A stretch of 20,409 nucleotides of DNA from CAZVJA01 sp964626885. GTDB taxonomy: Bacteria > Planctomycetota > Planctomycetia > Planctomycetales > Planctomycetaceae. The notes under the pieces are model-generated. The model had not been told where the DNA came from and searched no databases. It was given only the letters and a program-made list of their open reading frames with translations. The DNA lies in NCBI GenBank assembly GCA_964626885.1, contig CAZVJA010000085.1, positions 1 to 20,409 of the forward strand, read 5' to 3'. Shown here one piece after another: positions 1 through 7,203 of this stretch (positions within the stretch are counted from its first letter, which is position 1; each line of letters starts with the position of its first letter). Position numbers and translations under genes: made by a program.

Positions 1-165
1 CTTGACCTGGCGCAGGTGGGCGAGCAGCGCCCCGTCGCCGCAACCGAGGTCGAGAATGCGTTCCCCCGGTTGAGGAGCCAGCAGTTCGACGACCGGCATT
101 CCCAACTCGGCCACGAAGCGGGCATTGCGGGCGTAACGATCGGGATCCCAGGTTTGCGAAGACAT
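1..165 (-). CDS. SAM-dependent methyltransferase, N-terminal part (cut by window edge)
   Basis: Only the first 55 codons are inside the window; the gene continues past the left edge. The reading starts at an ATG at 165 with MSSQTWDPDRYARNARFV. At residues 37-45 it has ILDLGCGDG, a textbook motif I (SAM-binding glycine loop) of class I methyltransferases. The WDPxxYxxNxxFV start followed closely by motif I resembles small trans-aconitate-methyltransferase-like or UbiE-like enzymes of about 250 residues, which act on small molecules in the cytoplasm. The substrate cannot be told from this fragment. It lies on the same strand as the beta-propeller gene, 115 bp downstream of it, so co-transcription is possible but not shown. 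Methyltransferase class is confident; anything finer is inference. Confidence 0.8.
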   Translation of the reverse strand, partial: MSSQTWDPDRYARNARFVAELGMPVVELLAPQPGERILDLGCGDGALLAHLRQVK

Positions 166-280
166 CGCAACGGCACCTTGCTTGAGTTGAGGCTCGGAGG
201 GTCTCGATCAATATCCCGAGGACACAACCCGATGTACCAAGGTTCGCGAATGACGCACTCGTGCAGGTGCGCGCGATGCG

Positions 281-1369
281 TTAACCAACGTGCTTCAAAA
301 AGGTCACACGGCCGGTCGGCACCCATTCGACGACGAACATGTTCCCCGCCTTATCGAAGCAAGCGTCGTGCGGATGGAGGAACTTGCCGTTGACCCACTT
401 GGCGGGCTCGCCGCGAAGCTTGAAGCCGTCGAGCACCTGCTTCGTCCATTCGTGATCGTAGCCGAGGTGCGTGATGACCTTGTTGTCTTTGTCGAACAGC
501 GTAACGCGGGCGTGCAGGTCGGGGACGAGCAGCACTTCACCGCGGATGTCGAAATGGGCCGGGAAGCTGACGTCGGTGTTGAACGACAGATGCTTTCCAT
601 CGAGCGTGAAGTACTGCAGGCGGGCGTTGGCCCGGTCCGCCACGACGAGCGTGACCTCGCGTCCGGGGCGGTTGTCGAGCCAGAGGCCGTGCGGGGTTTT
701 CATTTTTCCGGGATCGGTCCCTTCGCCCCCCCAGGTGCGGACCCACTTGGCGTCTTTGTCGTATTGATGAATGTAGTGCGAACCGTAGCCGTCGCCGATG
801 TAGAACCCGCCGTCCGGGCCGAAGGCGACGTTCGTCGGGCTGTATTTGACATTCGGATCGTTATAGACCCCCGGTTCCGGAGGGCGTCCCTTCACCCAAA
901 GTTGTTCCCCTTTGAGATTCGACTTGGCCACCACGCCGTTCTTCACATCGCACAAATAGAGGAACTCTTCGTTCCCTTCCTTGCGGATATCGATGCCGTG
1001 CCCGCCGCCGTGGTATTCCTTGCCGAATGACCGCACGAATTTTCCCTCGGGGTCGAAGACCGCGATGGCGTCCATCGGCACTTCGGCCTTTGAGCGATGC
1101 TTGATGTAGATCAGCCCCGCTTCGTCAATCGCCACGCCGTGAGTTTCTCCCCAGACGATATGCGCGGGGAGCTGCCCCCAGCTGTGCGTGACGACTTCGT
1201 ATTTGAACCCGTCGACTCCGAGCACCGGGGCGCTGGCGCCGGCTTTGTCGGTGGCGTGCAGAATCGTGGGGCCGACGGTCGCTGCGACGGCGGCCGCGCC
1301 GGCCTGCTTCATAAAGGTGCGGCGGCTGGTTTGATCACCGTTCGACGGATGAGATTCAGGAGCGGTCAT
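281..1369 (-). CDS. Tat-exported NHL-repeat six-bladed beta-propeller protein
   Basis: A 362-residue protein with a twin-arginine signal: SRRTFMK at residues 15-21, then an Ala-rich hydrophobic stretch to about residue 39. This predicts export of the folded protein, perhaps with a cofactor or metal. The rest contains NHL-like blades (for example THGVAIDEAGLIYIKHR, SPTNVAFGPDGGFYIGDG, TPHGLWLDNRPG and LHPHDACFDKAGNMFVVEW), spaced as in a six-bladed propeller. Propellers of this type resemble peptidyl-alpha-hydroxyglycine amidating lyases, but no such activity is claimed. The open frame extends 60 codons further upstream. I chose the ATG at 1369 because it places the Tat motif near the N-terminus and has GAGGTG six bases upstream. 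A good promoter lies at 1424-1453. Likely a periplasmic or surface protein of unknown role. Confidence 0.85.
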   Translation of the reverse strand: MTAPESHPSNGDQTSRRTFMKQAGAAAVAATVGPTILHATDKAGASAPVLGVDGFKYEVVTHSWGQLPAHIVWGETHGVAIDEAGLIYIKHRSKAEVPMDAIAVFDPEGKFVRSFGKEYHGGGHGIDIRKEGNEEFLYLCDVKNGVVAKSNLKGEQLWVKGRPPEPGVYNDPNVKYSPTNVAFGPDGGFYIGDGYGSHYIHQYDKDAKWVRTWGGEGTDPGKMKTPHGLWLDNRPGREVTLVVADRANARLQYFTLDGKHLSFNTDVSFPAHFDIRGEVLLVPDLHARVTLFDKDNKVITHLGYDHEWTKQVLDGFKLRGEPAKWVNGKFLHPHDACFDKAGNMFVVEWVPTGRVTFLKHVG

Positions 1370-1694
1370 GACGGTCACCTCAGAGAATGGGCGTGACTCG
1401 AGAAGTCGATTTCTAACCCGTTCATCATAACCCCGCCGGGTTGGGGATCTCAATCGGTCGGGTGCTGGAAAATCCGCCAAATCACGCCTCCCGGCCGAAG
1501 AATCAGCACGTTCAGCATTGTTTAAGGGAGTTCGATTTCCAGCCCCCATTTACCGGCCGCTTACGACCTGATATGTTCCCGGCCCCGCGAAGAACACCTC
1601 CTCGACGGGGGTGATTGACCACGACTGGGATTGGACCGCCGGGAGATTGATCCTCCCGCCAGTTTCCCGCCCCCGAGTCGCATGGACGCGACCG
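1370..1694. other. Divergent intergenic region between beta-propeller and MBOAT genes
   Basis: These 325 bp separate two divergent genes. They hold the promoter-like pair at 1424-1453 for the leftward gene. A weaker rightward candidate is TTTACC (1549-1554), 17 bases, TATGTT (1572-1577). Open frames reach into this region from both sides, but they lack recognisable protein features and are probably GC-driven read-through. No RNA gene was recognised. Confidence 0.5.
1424..1453 (-). promoter_or_regulatory. Sigma-70-like promoter of the beta-propeller gene
   Basis: On the minus strand TTGAGA (1448-1453) is followed after 18 bases by TATGAT (1424-1429), five of six matches to each consensus box. 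It lies about 55 bp upstream of the chosen ATG at 1369. It also supports that start, because the longer reading frame would begin upstream of this promoter. Confidence 0.5.
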
Positions 1695-3188
1695 ATGCTG
1701 TTTAACTCCCATGTCTTCCTGTTCGCGTTCTTGCCGGCGACGCTGCTGGTCTTCTTCCTCCTCGGCCGGGCCGGGCGCAGGGACGCCGCACTCCTCTGGC
1801 TGACGGTCGCTTCCCTCTTCTTTTATGGCTGGTGGGCACCGGCCAACCTGCCGATCATCGGCCTGTCGCTTGCATGGAATTTTGCACTGGGGCGAATCCT
1901 CTCCGCACGTCACCTGCAAGAAGCGGGACAACGCTTCGTCTTGATCAGCGGAATCACGGGGAATCTGGTGCTGCTGGGATATTACAAGTACACCGGCTTC
2001 CTCGCCGCGAATGCCAACGCGCTCTTCGGCACGACCTTCGCCACGGACTCGATCGTTCTGCCGCTGGGGATTTCGTTTTTCACGTTTCAGCAGATCTCGT
2101 ATCTTGTCGATGCCCATCGCGGCCGGACGCGCGAGCACAGTTTTCTGCATTACTGTCTGTTCGTCACCTTTTTCCCGCAACTTATCGCCGGGCCGATCGT
2201 GCATCATGGCGAGATGCTGCCGCAGTTTGCTCGGAACGCGGTTTTCACGCCCCGCCGCCGGAACCTCGAAGTCGGGCTGACGATCTTCTTCATCGGGTTA
2301 TTCAAGAAGACGGTGATTGCCGACGGCGTCGCGCCGCTTGTGTCACCCGTTTTTACCGCGGCCGACAACGGATTGACGGTGGGTGGCGTCGATGCCTGGT
2401 GCGGGGCGATCGCTTATTCGCTGCAGCTCTACTTCGATTTCTCCGCCTATTCCGATATGGCGATCGGGCTCGGACGGCTGTTCGGGATTCGTCTCCCCTT
2501 GAACTTTCACTCCCCCTATCAAGCAGCAAACCTCATCGATTTTTGGCGGCGCTGGCATTTGACCCTTTCCCGATTCCTGCGGGAGTACCTTTACATTCCC
2601 CTCGGCGGCGGCCGAAAAGGGCCGGCACGACGCTACGTCAACCTGATGATCACGATGCTCCTTGGCGGGTTGTGGCACGGCGCCGGCTGGACATTCGTCG
2701 TGTGGGGAGGGCTGCACGGCCTGGGGCTGACGATCAATCATCTCTGGCGCACTCTGCGCGGAGCGGAGTCGGCCGTCGAGTCTCCGGGAACTTTTGTTGG
2801 CCGCTTTGCCTCGCGCGGTCTTACCTTTGTCATCGTTGTCACCGGCTGGGTGATCTTTCGCGCGAGCAGCCTCGATGCGGCCGGATCGCTGCTCCGCTCG
2901 ATGGCGGGGCTGAACGGGTTCGCGCGGCCGATTTATGTTTCCGGCGGCAGCGAACTCATGACGCTCGCGCTGCTGTTGATGGTCGTCTGGTTCGCGCCGA
3001 ACACGCAGCAGATCATGCAGCGGTTCCGCCCGGCCTACGAACAGCTCACTCGGCAAGAGCGCGCGAGCTGTCCGAACTGGCTGCAATGGCGGCGCAACAT
3101 TGGCTGGGGAATGGTGATGTCCGCCATGACCGTTGTCGCCGTCTTGCATCTGTCGCGAATCAGCGAGTTTCTTTACTTCCAATTTTGA
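1695..3188 (+). CDS. MBOAT-family membrane O-acyltransferase (AlgI-like)
   Basis: A 497-residue polytopic membrane protein close to the length of AlgI. Family hallmarks: N-terminus MLFNSHVFLFAFLP, LFVTFFPQLIAGPIVHHGEM (155-174), YFDFSAYSDMAIGLG (246-260), DFWRRWHLTLSRFLREYLYI (282-301), and GGLWHGAGWTFVVWGGLHG (324-342), whose His328 matches the conserved MBOAT histidine. Such proteins move acyl groups, usually acetyl, across the membrane for transfer to an extracellular polysaccharide. The open frame begins at 1611, but the family N-terminus begins at the ATG at 1695; its ribosome site is weak. The next gene, 33 bp downstream, is an SGNH-type partner, the usual arrangement for polysaccharide O-acetylation. 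The polymer is unknown; no synthase genes lie nearby. Confidence 0.93.
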   Translation: MLFNSHVFLFAFLPATLLVFFLLGRAGRRDAALLWLTVASLFFYGWWAPANLPIIGLSLAWNFALGRILSARHLQEAGQRFVLISGITGNLVLLGYYKYTGFLAANANALFGTTFATDSIVLPLGISFFTFQQISYLVDAHRGRTREHSFLHYCLFVTFFPQLIAGPIVHHGEMLPQFARNAVFTPRRRNLEVGLTIFFIGLFKKTVIADGVAPLVSPVFTAADNGLTVGGVDAWCGAIAYSLQLYFDFSAYSDMAIGLGRLFGIRLPLNFHSPYQAANLIDFWRRWHLTLSRFLREYLYIPLGGGRKGPARRYVNLMITMLLGGLWHGAGWTFVVWGGLHGLGLTINHLWRTLRGAESAVESPGTFVGRFASRGLTFVIVVTGWVIFRASSLDAAGSLLRSMAGLNGFARPIYVSGGSELMTLALLLMVVWFAPNTQQIMQRFRPAYEQLTRQERASCPNWLQWRRNIGWGMVMSAMTVVAVLHLSRISEFLYFQF

Positions 3189-3221
3189 ATATCTGCGTTC
3201 CAAGTGGAAGGTGTTTCATCA

Positions 3222-4400
3222 ATGCGTCATCGGAGGCGAGCCAACTACCTGCTGGTCCATGCGGCCGCCTCGGTCGGCGGCCTGCTGGCGGTGTTGGTGT
3301 TCAACTGGCTCGTCGATCCGCTCCAACTCTATCACCGCCCGTTTCTGCAGAATACGTTCGTCGACAATCAGCGCTATCAGAACCCCGGTCTGGCGAAGAA
3401 CTATCGCTACGACGCGGTGATCATCGGCTCATCCCACACCGAAAATTTCTCGCCGAAGCAGATTCAGAGCGTGCTCGGCTGGCGAACGCTCCCTCTCTCC
3501 ATCTCCGGCTCGACGGCCCGAGAGCAACGGTTGATCCTGGAAAAAGCCCTCGAAACAGGGCAGGTTCGTCATGTCCTCTGGGGAATCGATTTCCGCTCAT
3601 TCCGCTGCGAGCCGGACGAGATCCGCCACGACGGGGGTGAGTTTCCGATGTACCTCTACCACGAAGACCTTTCGACGCCGCTGCGGTATCTGTTGTCGCT
3701 CGACACGCTCGGCTTTTCGCGAAAGGTGCTCACTGGGAAGGGGCGGCACGATCTCGAAACGTTGCATGCCTGGCCGGAGCGTTACGAATTCAACGAGGAG
3801 CGAGTCATCGCCGCCTGGCAACACGAACGAACACTCCCTTCCGACAAGCTTCGCAAGATCGGCGCGTCGTTCCGCGGTTCGCCGCGCGAAGCTCTGTTGG
3901 CGAACGTACGGGAGAACTTGGCCGCGCTGGTCGCGTCACATCCCGAGACCGAGTTTCACCTGTTCTTCCCGCCGTATTCCGCACTCGCGTACACAAACGA
4001 TTTTGCGATTGCCGCGGATCGGTTCGAGGAACGTTTGGCTTTCAAGCGGGAGATCGTCCGGACGCTGGCGCAATGCAAAAACTGCAAGCTCCATGATTTC
4101 GAGATCGCCCGCGCGATCACCCACGATCTGAACAATTACAAGGATCTGGAACATTACCATCGCCGCGTCAACGATTGGATCGTCGAATCGATCGCGCGGG
4201 ATGAGTTTCGGCTCACTCTAGAAAACTCCGCGACTCGATTGGCCGAGTTCGAGCAGGACGTGCACGAGTTCGTCCGCGCGGTTCTTGTGCCCAACAACCC
4301 GCTGTCTGCGCGGCTCAACCTGGCCCATACGCCGCTTTCCTTCCGAGATAATCGCGCGGTGCGTGTCGCCACGGACCAGCATCGCGCACCGCAGCGGTGA
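3222..4400 (+). CDS. SGNH/AlgJ-like membrane-anchored partner of the MBOAT acyltransferase
   Basis: A 392-residue protein with one N-terminal membrane segment (about 9-30) and an exported domain. DAVIIGSSHTENF (64-76) matches the block I nucleophile region of SGNH-like proteins (Ser70 or Ser71). DLEHYH (308-313) matches the block V Asp-x-x-His. AlgJ and AlgX have this architecture and place the acetyl group on the polysaccharide outside the membrane. Its position 33 bp after the MBOAT gene supports the pairing. A GTG at 3204 is an alternative start; I prefer the ATG at 3222, with GGAAGG upstream. Residues about 330-392 after block V are an extension I do not recognise. The catalytic role is inferred from motifs and context. 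Confidence 0.8.
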   Translation: MRHRRRANYLLVHAAASVGGLLAVLVFNWLVDPLQLYHRPFLQNTFVDNQRYQNPGLAKNYRYDAVIIGSSHTENFSPKQIQSVLGWRTLPLSISGSTAREQRLILEKALETGQVRHVLWGIDFRSFRCEPDEIRHDGGEFPMYLYHEDLSTPLRYLLSLDTLGFSRKVLTGKGRHDLETLHAWPERYEFNEERVIAAWQHERTLPSDKLRKIGASFRGSPREALLANVRENLAALVASHPETEFHLFFPPYSALAYTNDFAIAADRFEERLAFKREIVRTLAQCKNCKLHDFEIARAITHDLNNYKDLEHYHRRVNDWIVESIARDEFRLTLENSATRLAEFEQDVHEFVRAVLVPNNPLSARLNLAHTPLSFRDNRAVRVATDQHRAPQR

Positions 4401-4411
4401 GGCGCGCATCG

Positions 4412-4804
4412 TCACGGCCCTTCTTTGTACGCCGCTTTCTCGAAGGGATTATCTCGATACGGGTCGCGGCCGCGCAGCCAGAGATAGAGGCTGGCCAGCA
4501 GGTATGCCGGCAGAAAGAACGGTCCCCAGCGTTCATATTGTCGTACGTGCACGTGCTCATGCTCTCGGCTGATGTCGAGACACTCTTCATCCCGTCCAAG
4601 AATGACGTGGCCCAATGTCATCGCCGCACCAGATCCGAGCAGCGGGAGGCCTCGGCGCAAAAAGGTCGTGACGATTCCCCCATGCACTTCGACGACTCCT
4701 CGCACGACTCGCACCGTGCTGCCGCTCAGCCATCCGGCGAGCACGAGAATCAGTCCTAAAAACGTGGCGGGAGCAGCCCACAGGTAACAGAAGAGTTTCA
4801 ACAC
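4412..4804 (-). CDS. Small membrane protein with HEXXH zinc-protease motif
   Basis: A 130-residue protein with a hydrophobic N-terminal segment (about 5-27) and another at about 96-110. Between them is EHEHVHVRQYERWG, which contains HEHVH (82-86), a perfect HEXXH zinc motif, followed by Gln89. Near the C-terminus NPFEKAAY supplies Glu122, a plausible third metal ligand (inference). No larger protease domain is present, so peptidase activity is unproven; it may be a minimal membrane metallopeptidase or only a metal site. It starts with GTG at 4804, overlapping the stop of the upstream acetyltransferase gene by 7 bp, which predicts translational coupling. It converges with the SGNH gene, leaving 11 bp between stops. 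I know no functional name for this family. Confidence 0.75.
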   Translation of the reverse strand: MLKLFCYLWAAPATFLGLILVLAGWLSGSTVRVVRGVVEVHGGIVTTFLRRGLPLLGSGAAMTLGHVILGRDEECLDISREHEHVHVRQYERWGPFFLPAYLLASLYLWLRGRDPYRDNPFEKAAYKEGP

Positions 4805-5313
4805 GTGAGCGGCTCGTTAGAAATCTCTCGCACCATGTCCACCTCCATGAGCGGGCCGCCCATCACGCTTTCCATCAGTATATCGGGACGTTCACTTACC
4901 AGGTGAAAGCCGATTCGCTCGAAGACCGCGACGTTGCCGGTTTCGCGGATCGTATATAGCCGCACGGAAGAACAACCTTCCATGCGGGCCAGTGTCGCGA
5001 CATGGTCAATCAATCTCCGCGCGATGCCGCGGTGCCGATGTTCCTTCGGCACCGCTAGAGCAAGTATCCGATAACAATCCCCATCGCGATAGTACTTTGT
5101 CGTGCCGACGATCTGGCCGGAATCGTCGACAGCAACCACCCGTTGTGGTTCACTCGGCAAATTCGACCGCTGTGCGAGTGCTGCTATTGTGGGGCGATAG
5201 ATCTTCCGCAGGTCGGTGAAGGCCGCTTCGGAGAGCGCTTGTACAGCCGGTTCGTCGCTCTCTGTCGCCGCGCGTGTGTGTAGATCAGAAGGGACGAATA
5301 AATTCATGTTCAT
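4798..5313 (-). CDS. GNAT-family N-acetyltransferase
   Basis: A 171-residue cytoplasmic protein. ILALAVPKEHRHRGIARRLI (83-102) holds the acetyl-CoA loop R-x-x-G-x-A (Arg93, Gly96, Ala98). RLYTIRETGNVAVFERIGF (118-136) is the typical late beta strand and helix with the NxxAxxxFxxxGF signature. It should move an acetyl group from acetyl-CoA to an amine; the substrate is unknown. The start at 5313 has AAGGA five to six bases upstream; a second in-frame ATG lies at 5307. The downstream HEXXH gene overlaps its stop, so the two are probably made together. The upstream gap, shared with the PEP-CTERM gene, contains a 7-bp dyad. Confidence 0.88.
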   Translation of the reverse strand: MNMNLFVPSDLHTRAATESDEPAVQALSEAAFTDLRKIYRPTIAALAQRSNLPSEPQRVVAVDDSGQIVGTTKYYRDGDCYRILALAVPKEHRHRGIARRLIDHVATLARMEGCSSVRLYTIRETGNVAVFERIGFHLVSERPDILMESVMGGPLMEVDMVREISNEPLTC

Positions 5314-5372
5314 GTGATTCCTTTCTAGCCTAGGGGCGATTGTTCGCTGTGCGGCGCTTGCTATTCGGAATA

Positions 5373-5394
5373 TGAGGGTGCATGATAACCCTCA
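5373..5394. promoter_or_regulatory. Perfect 7-bp dyad in divergent promoter region
   Basis: TGAGGGT (5373-5379) and ACCCTCA (5388-5394) form a perfect inverted repeat around 8 bases. It sits in the middle of the 156-bp gap between the leftward GNAT gene and the rightward PEP-CTERM gene. A weak rightward promoter (TTGCTA, 17 bases, CATGAT) would overlap it. It is a candidate operator for both genes; the regulator is unknown. Confidence 0.4.
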
Positions 5395-5469
5395 ATTGGA
5401 GTTCGCGGTGCGCTGCGATTCCATGACCCGCCTTGAATCCCACCCCATTCCCCGCCGGAGGTCGTCAGG

Positions 5470-6267
5470 ATGAAACGATTTCTACCCCTTGGTCTGTGTT
5501 GTTTCCTACTCCTTGCTGTGTTTTGTTTCGGGACGGTTTCCCACGCTCAAGCGGCTACGATTCTGGGGGTCAATCATGTCGGAAACGTTTATCACATAGA
5601 CGATGGCACCGGTGCAACGACGTTTGTCGGCGCCTCGGGATTCAGTGCGCTGAACTCACTGGCGCAAAACCACGGAGGAACATTCTACTCCGCCTCCGGT
5701 TCAACGCTCATCACGATTCATCCGTTGACCGGTGTGGGAACATCCATTGTCTCGATGGCATTGAACGACATTCGTGGATTGGCGTTTAATGCCAGCGATG
5801 TTCTCTATGCTTTGGTCAATGATGCAATCACCGCCGTCGATCGATTGTACACGATTAACACAACGACCGGTGCTCACACGTTGATCGGTTCGACAACGAG
5901 GACCGGCCTGCATGGGTTGGATTACTTCGGCGGAACGTTTTATGCGTGGGACGTTGCCGGCGGATTGTACACGCTCAATGCCGGTACAGGGGCAGCGACT
6001 TATGTCGGCGGAACAGCCGTCGATATTCAATCGCTGGTATTCCGGTCGGATGGAACGCTCTTCGGAATTCGAAATCGGCTCTTCAAGATCGACCCCAACA
6101 CCGGAATCAGGACGAACGTGGGGCCTCCCTCTGGGCATGACATCCGTGGGATCGAATTCATCGAATCGCTCGCAGTCCCCGAACCCTCGACGCTTACCTT
6201 ATTGAGTGTGGCCGGAGTTGCATTCGCTGTGTGCCTGCGTCGACGCAAACTGCAATCGGCCCCCTGA
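5470..6267 (+). CDS. PEP-CTERM sorting domain protein with beta-propeller-like repeats
   Basis: A 265-residue exported protein. It has a signal peptide (MKRFLPLG, then a hydrophobic stretch, SHAQA at about 24-28). The C-terminus has VPEPS at 236-240, a hydrophobic helix and a CLRRRK anchor, the exosortase sorting signal. Between them lie at least five copies of a strand motif with TG followed by T-x-V/I-G (for example NTTTGAHTLIG at 130-140 and NAGTGAATYVG at 170-180), about 40 residues apart. This fits beta-propeller blades like those of DUF4394-type or other extracellular repeat proteins. GGAGGT lies seven bases before the ATG. The protein is expected on the cell surface or in the extracellular matrix. 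No exosortase gene is in this window, as is usual for PEP-CTERM substrates. Ligand and role are unknown. Confidence 0.88.
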   Translation: MKRFLPLGLCCFLLLAVFCFGTVSHAQAATILGVNHVGNVYHIDDGTGATTFVGASGFSALNSLAQNHGGTFYSASGSTLITIHPLTGVGTSIVSMALNDIRGLAFNASDVLYALVNDAITAVDRLYTINTTTGAHTLIGSTTRTGLHGLDYFGGTFYAWDVAGGLYTLNAGTGAATYVGGTAVDIQSLVFRSDGTLFGIRNRLFKIDPNTGIRTNVGPPSGHDIRGIEFIESLAVPEPSTLTLLSVAGVAFAVCLRRRKLQSAP

Positions 6268-6284
6268 AACGATTCGTGAACAGT

Positions 6285-6318
6285 CCTTAACGGCCACGGG
6301 CGTTGCTCTCCGTTAAGG
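6285..6318. terminator. Inverted repeat after the PEP-CTERM gene
   Basis: CCTTAACGG (6285-6293) and CCGTTAAGG (6310-6318) are a perfect 9-bp inverted repeat around a 16-base loop, starting 18 bp after the stop of the PEP-CTERM gene. There is no T run after it. It could stabilise or end that transcript, or act as an operator for the next gene; terminator is the simplest reading. Confidence 0.4.
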
Positions 6319-6418
6319 TCGCTGGCATCCCGGACCGGTTTCTGGTAAATGATCTTTACTTGTCGCCGGGTGATACTATGTCCCCGCAGTCCCCGATGTT
6401 CCGCCGAAAGAGTCTCCC

Positions 6419-6877
6419 ATGGAAGAGCTGCTGCTGAGTCTGAAGGAGTTATTGGTCGCTGGGGGCGACGTTTTGGCGTCGCTGACGCTCTTGATCGCGC
6501 GGAACTTTTCGATCGTCGCGCTGGCTGCCTGGATCGGCTTCTGGCTGTTCGCGGTGAATTGGGTGAAGCTACGGCAAGTGGTATTGTCTGGCGGATGGAT
6601 CGGTATCCTGCTCATTGGCGTGGTGATGATCATCATTTGGGGAGTCGTTGCTCCGCCGCCGGGAGGAGCCCACAGACTCCTCGGTTTGACGCTGGGGAAT
6701 TTCGTCGGAAAGACGGTGTTTGTCTCCGGCCTGATCTGCATCATGTTCCTGTGCGGCTCTGTCCAGCTCTCCGGCTTCTACGCGAGCTGCTGTCGCTTTG
6801 AGGAAGACCAGCCCGAGCAATTGGCCCACGCGTCACATCATGGCCACGGCGACAACCACGGCCACGGCGGACATTGA
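6419..6877 (+). CDS. Membrane protein of unknown function with histidine-rich C-terminal tail
   Basis: A 152-residue protein with about three predicted membrane segments (roughly 29-48, 58-78 and 96-120). It ends in a tail where seven of the last 16 residues are histidine (AHASHHGHGDNHGHGGH). Two cysteines (Cys124, Cys125) lie just after the last segment. The tail could bind Zn, Ni, Cu or Co, but no transporter motif is present. The ATG at 6419 has a modest AAAGAG upstream. It stands alone between a hairpin and a repeat-rich gap. I do not recognise the family; a small planctomycete-specific membrane protein is the best description. Confidence 0.75.
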   Translation: MEELLLSLKELLVAGGDVLASLTLLIARNFSIVALAAWIGFWLFAVNWVKLRQVVLSGGWIGILLIGVVMIIIWGVVAPPPGGAHRLLGLTLGNFVGKTVFVSGLICIMFLCGSVQLSGFYASCCRFEEDQPEQLAHASHHGHGDNHGHGGH

Positions 6878-7046
6878 TCGGGCTTCAGGCGGTCAGGCTT
6901 CAGGAAAGGCGAGGGATTAGGAATCGGGGAGCAGGGGTTTGGGTTTTAGGGTTCTTGTCTCGAACCTTCTATCCTCCATGCTCAATCTTCCTCACTACAT
7001 TCTCCGTTCTATTTTCTCCGTCCTCGGTTTTCAGGCGAGTTTCTGT

Positions 7047-7084
7047 CCCTCTCCCCTCGCGGGAGAGGGTGGCGACGCAGTCGC
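7047..7084. repeat. REP-like element with two adjacent hairpins
   Basis: CCCTCTCCC (7047-7055), CTCGC, GGGAGAGGG (7061-7069) is a perfect 9-bp stem with a 5-base loop. It is followed at once by GCGAC, GCA, GTCGC (7072-7084), a 5-bp stem, then GGGTGAGGGGGC. Short GC-rich hairpins ending in GGTGAGGG are typical of interspersed intergenic repeats in many bacteria. Copy number elsewhere in this genome cannot be seen here. Confidence 0.55.
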
Positions 7085-7120
7085 TGGGTGAGGGGGCTTC
7101 GGGAACAGCCGACCGCTACT

Positions 7121-7163
7121 CTCATCGCGCTGATCCGACGACAAGTCGTCGGCTTGGGATGAG
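7121..7163. repeat. Nested inverted repeat
   Basis: CCGACGAC (7135-7142), AA, GTCGTCGG (7145-7152) is a perfect inverted repeat. It is flanked by outer arms CTCATC (7121-7126) and GATGAG (7158-7163). The nested form suggests a small interspersed repeat rather than a terminator, although it lies about 40-80 bp after the SDR gene's stop on the minus strand and could also help end that transcript. Confidence 0.5.
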
Positions 7164-7203
7164 CCGTCCTCCATCTTCTTCTAACTCTCCTCTCTCACCG
7201 CAC

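Larger units (their letters stand above)
6878..7203. other. Repeat-rich intergenic stretch
   Basis: These 326 bp contain no convincing gene. From the left they show GGCTTCAGG twice (6881-6889, 6896-6904), a G-rich stretch with GGG tracts to about 6955, a pyrimidine-rich stretch, and then three hairpins between 7047 and 7163 listed separately. Composition differs clearly from neighbouring coding DNA. An open frame crossing it covers the repeats and runs antisense through the SDR gene, so I do not accept it. Confidence 0.6.

Noticed and set aside
254..271. Short hairpin CGCAC / GTGCG after the beta-propeller gene
   Set aside because: Only 5 bp of stem and no T run; too weak to call a terminator.
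1832..3640. A 602-codon open frame in a second frame across the MBOAT and SGNH genes
   Set aside because: It overlaps two genes with clear family motifs, has a low-complexity Arg/Ala-rich translation and no domain; it is a by-product of high GC.
4387..4399. Palindrome CACCGC-A-GCGGTG at the end of the SGNH gene
   Set aside because: It lies inside the last codons and stop of the gene in GC-rich sequence, has a one-base centre and no T run; chance is an adequate explanation.
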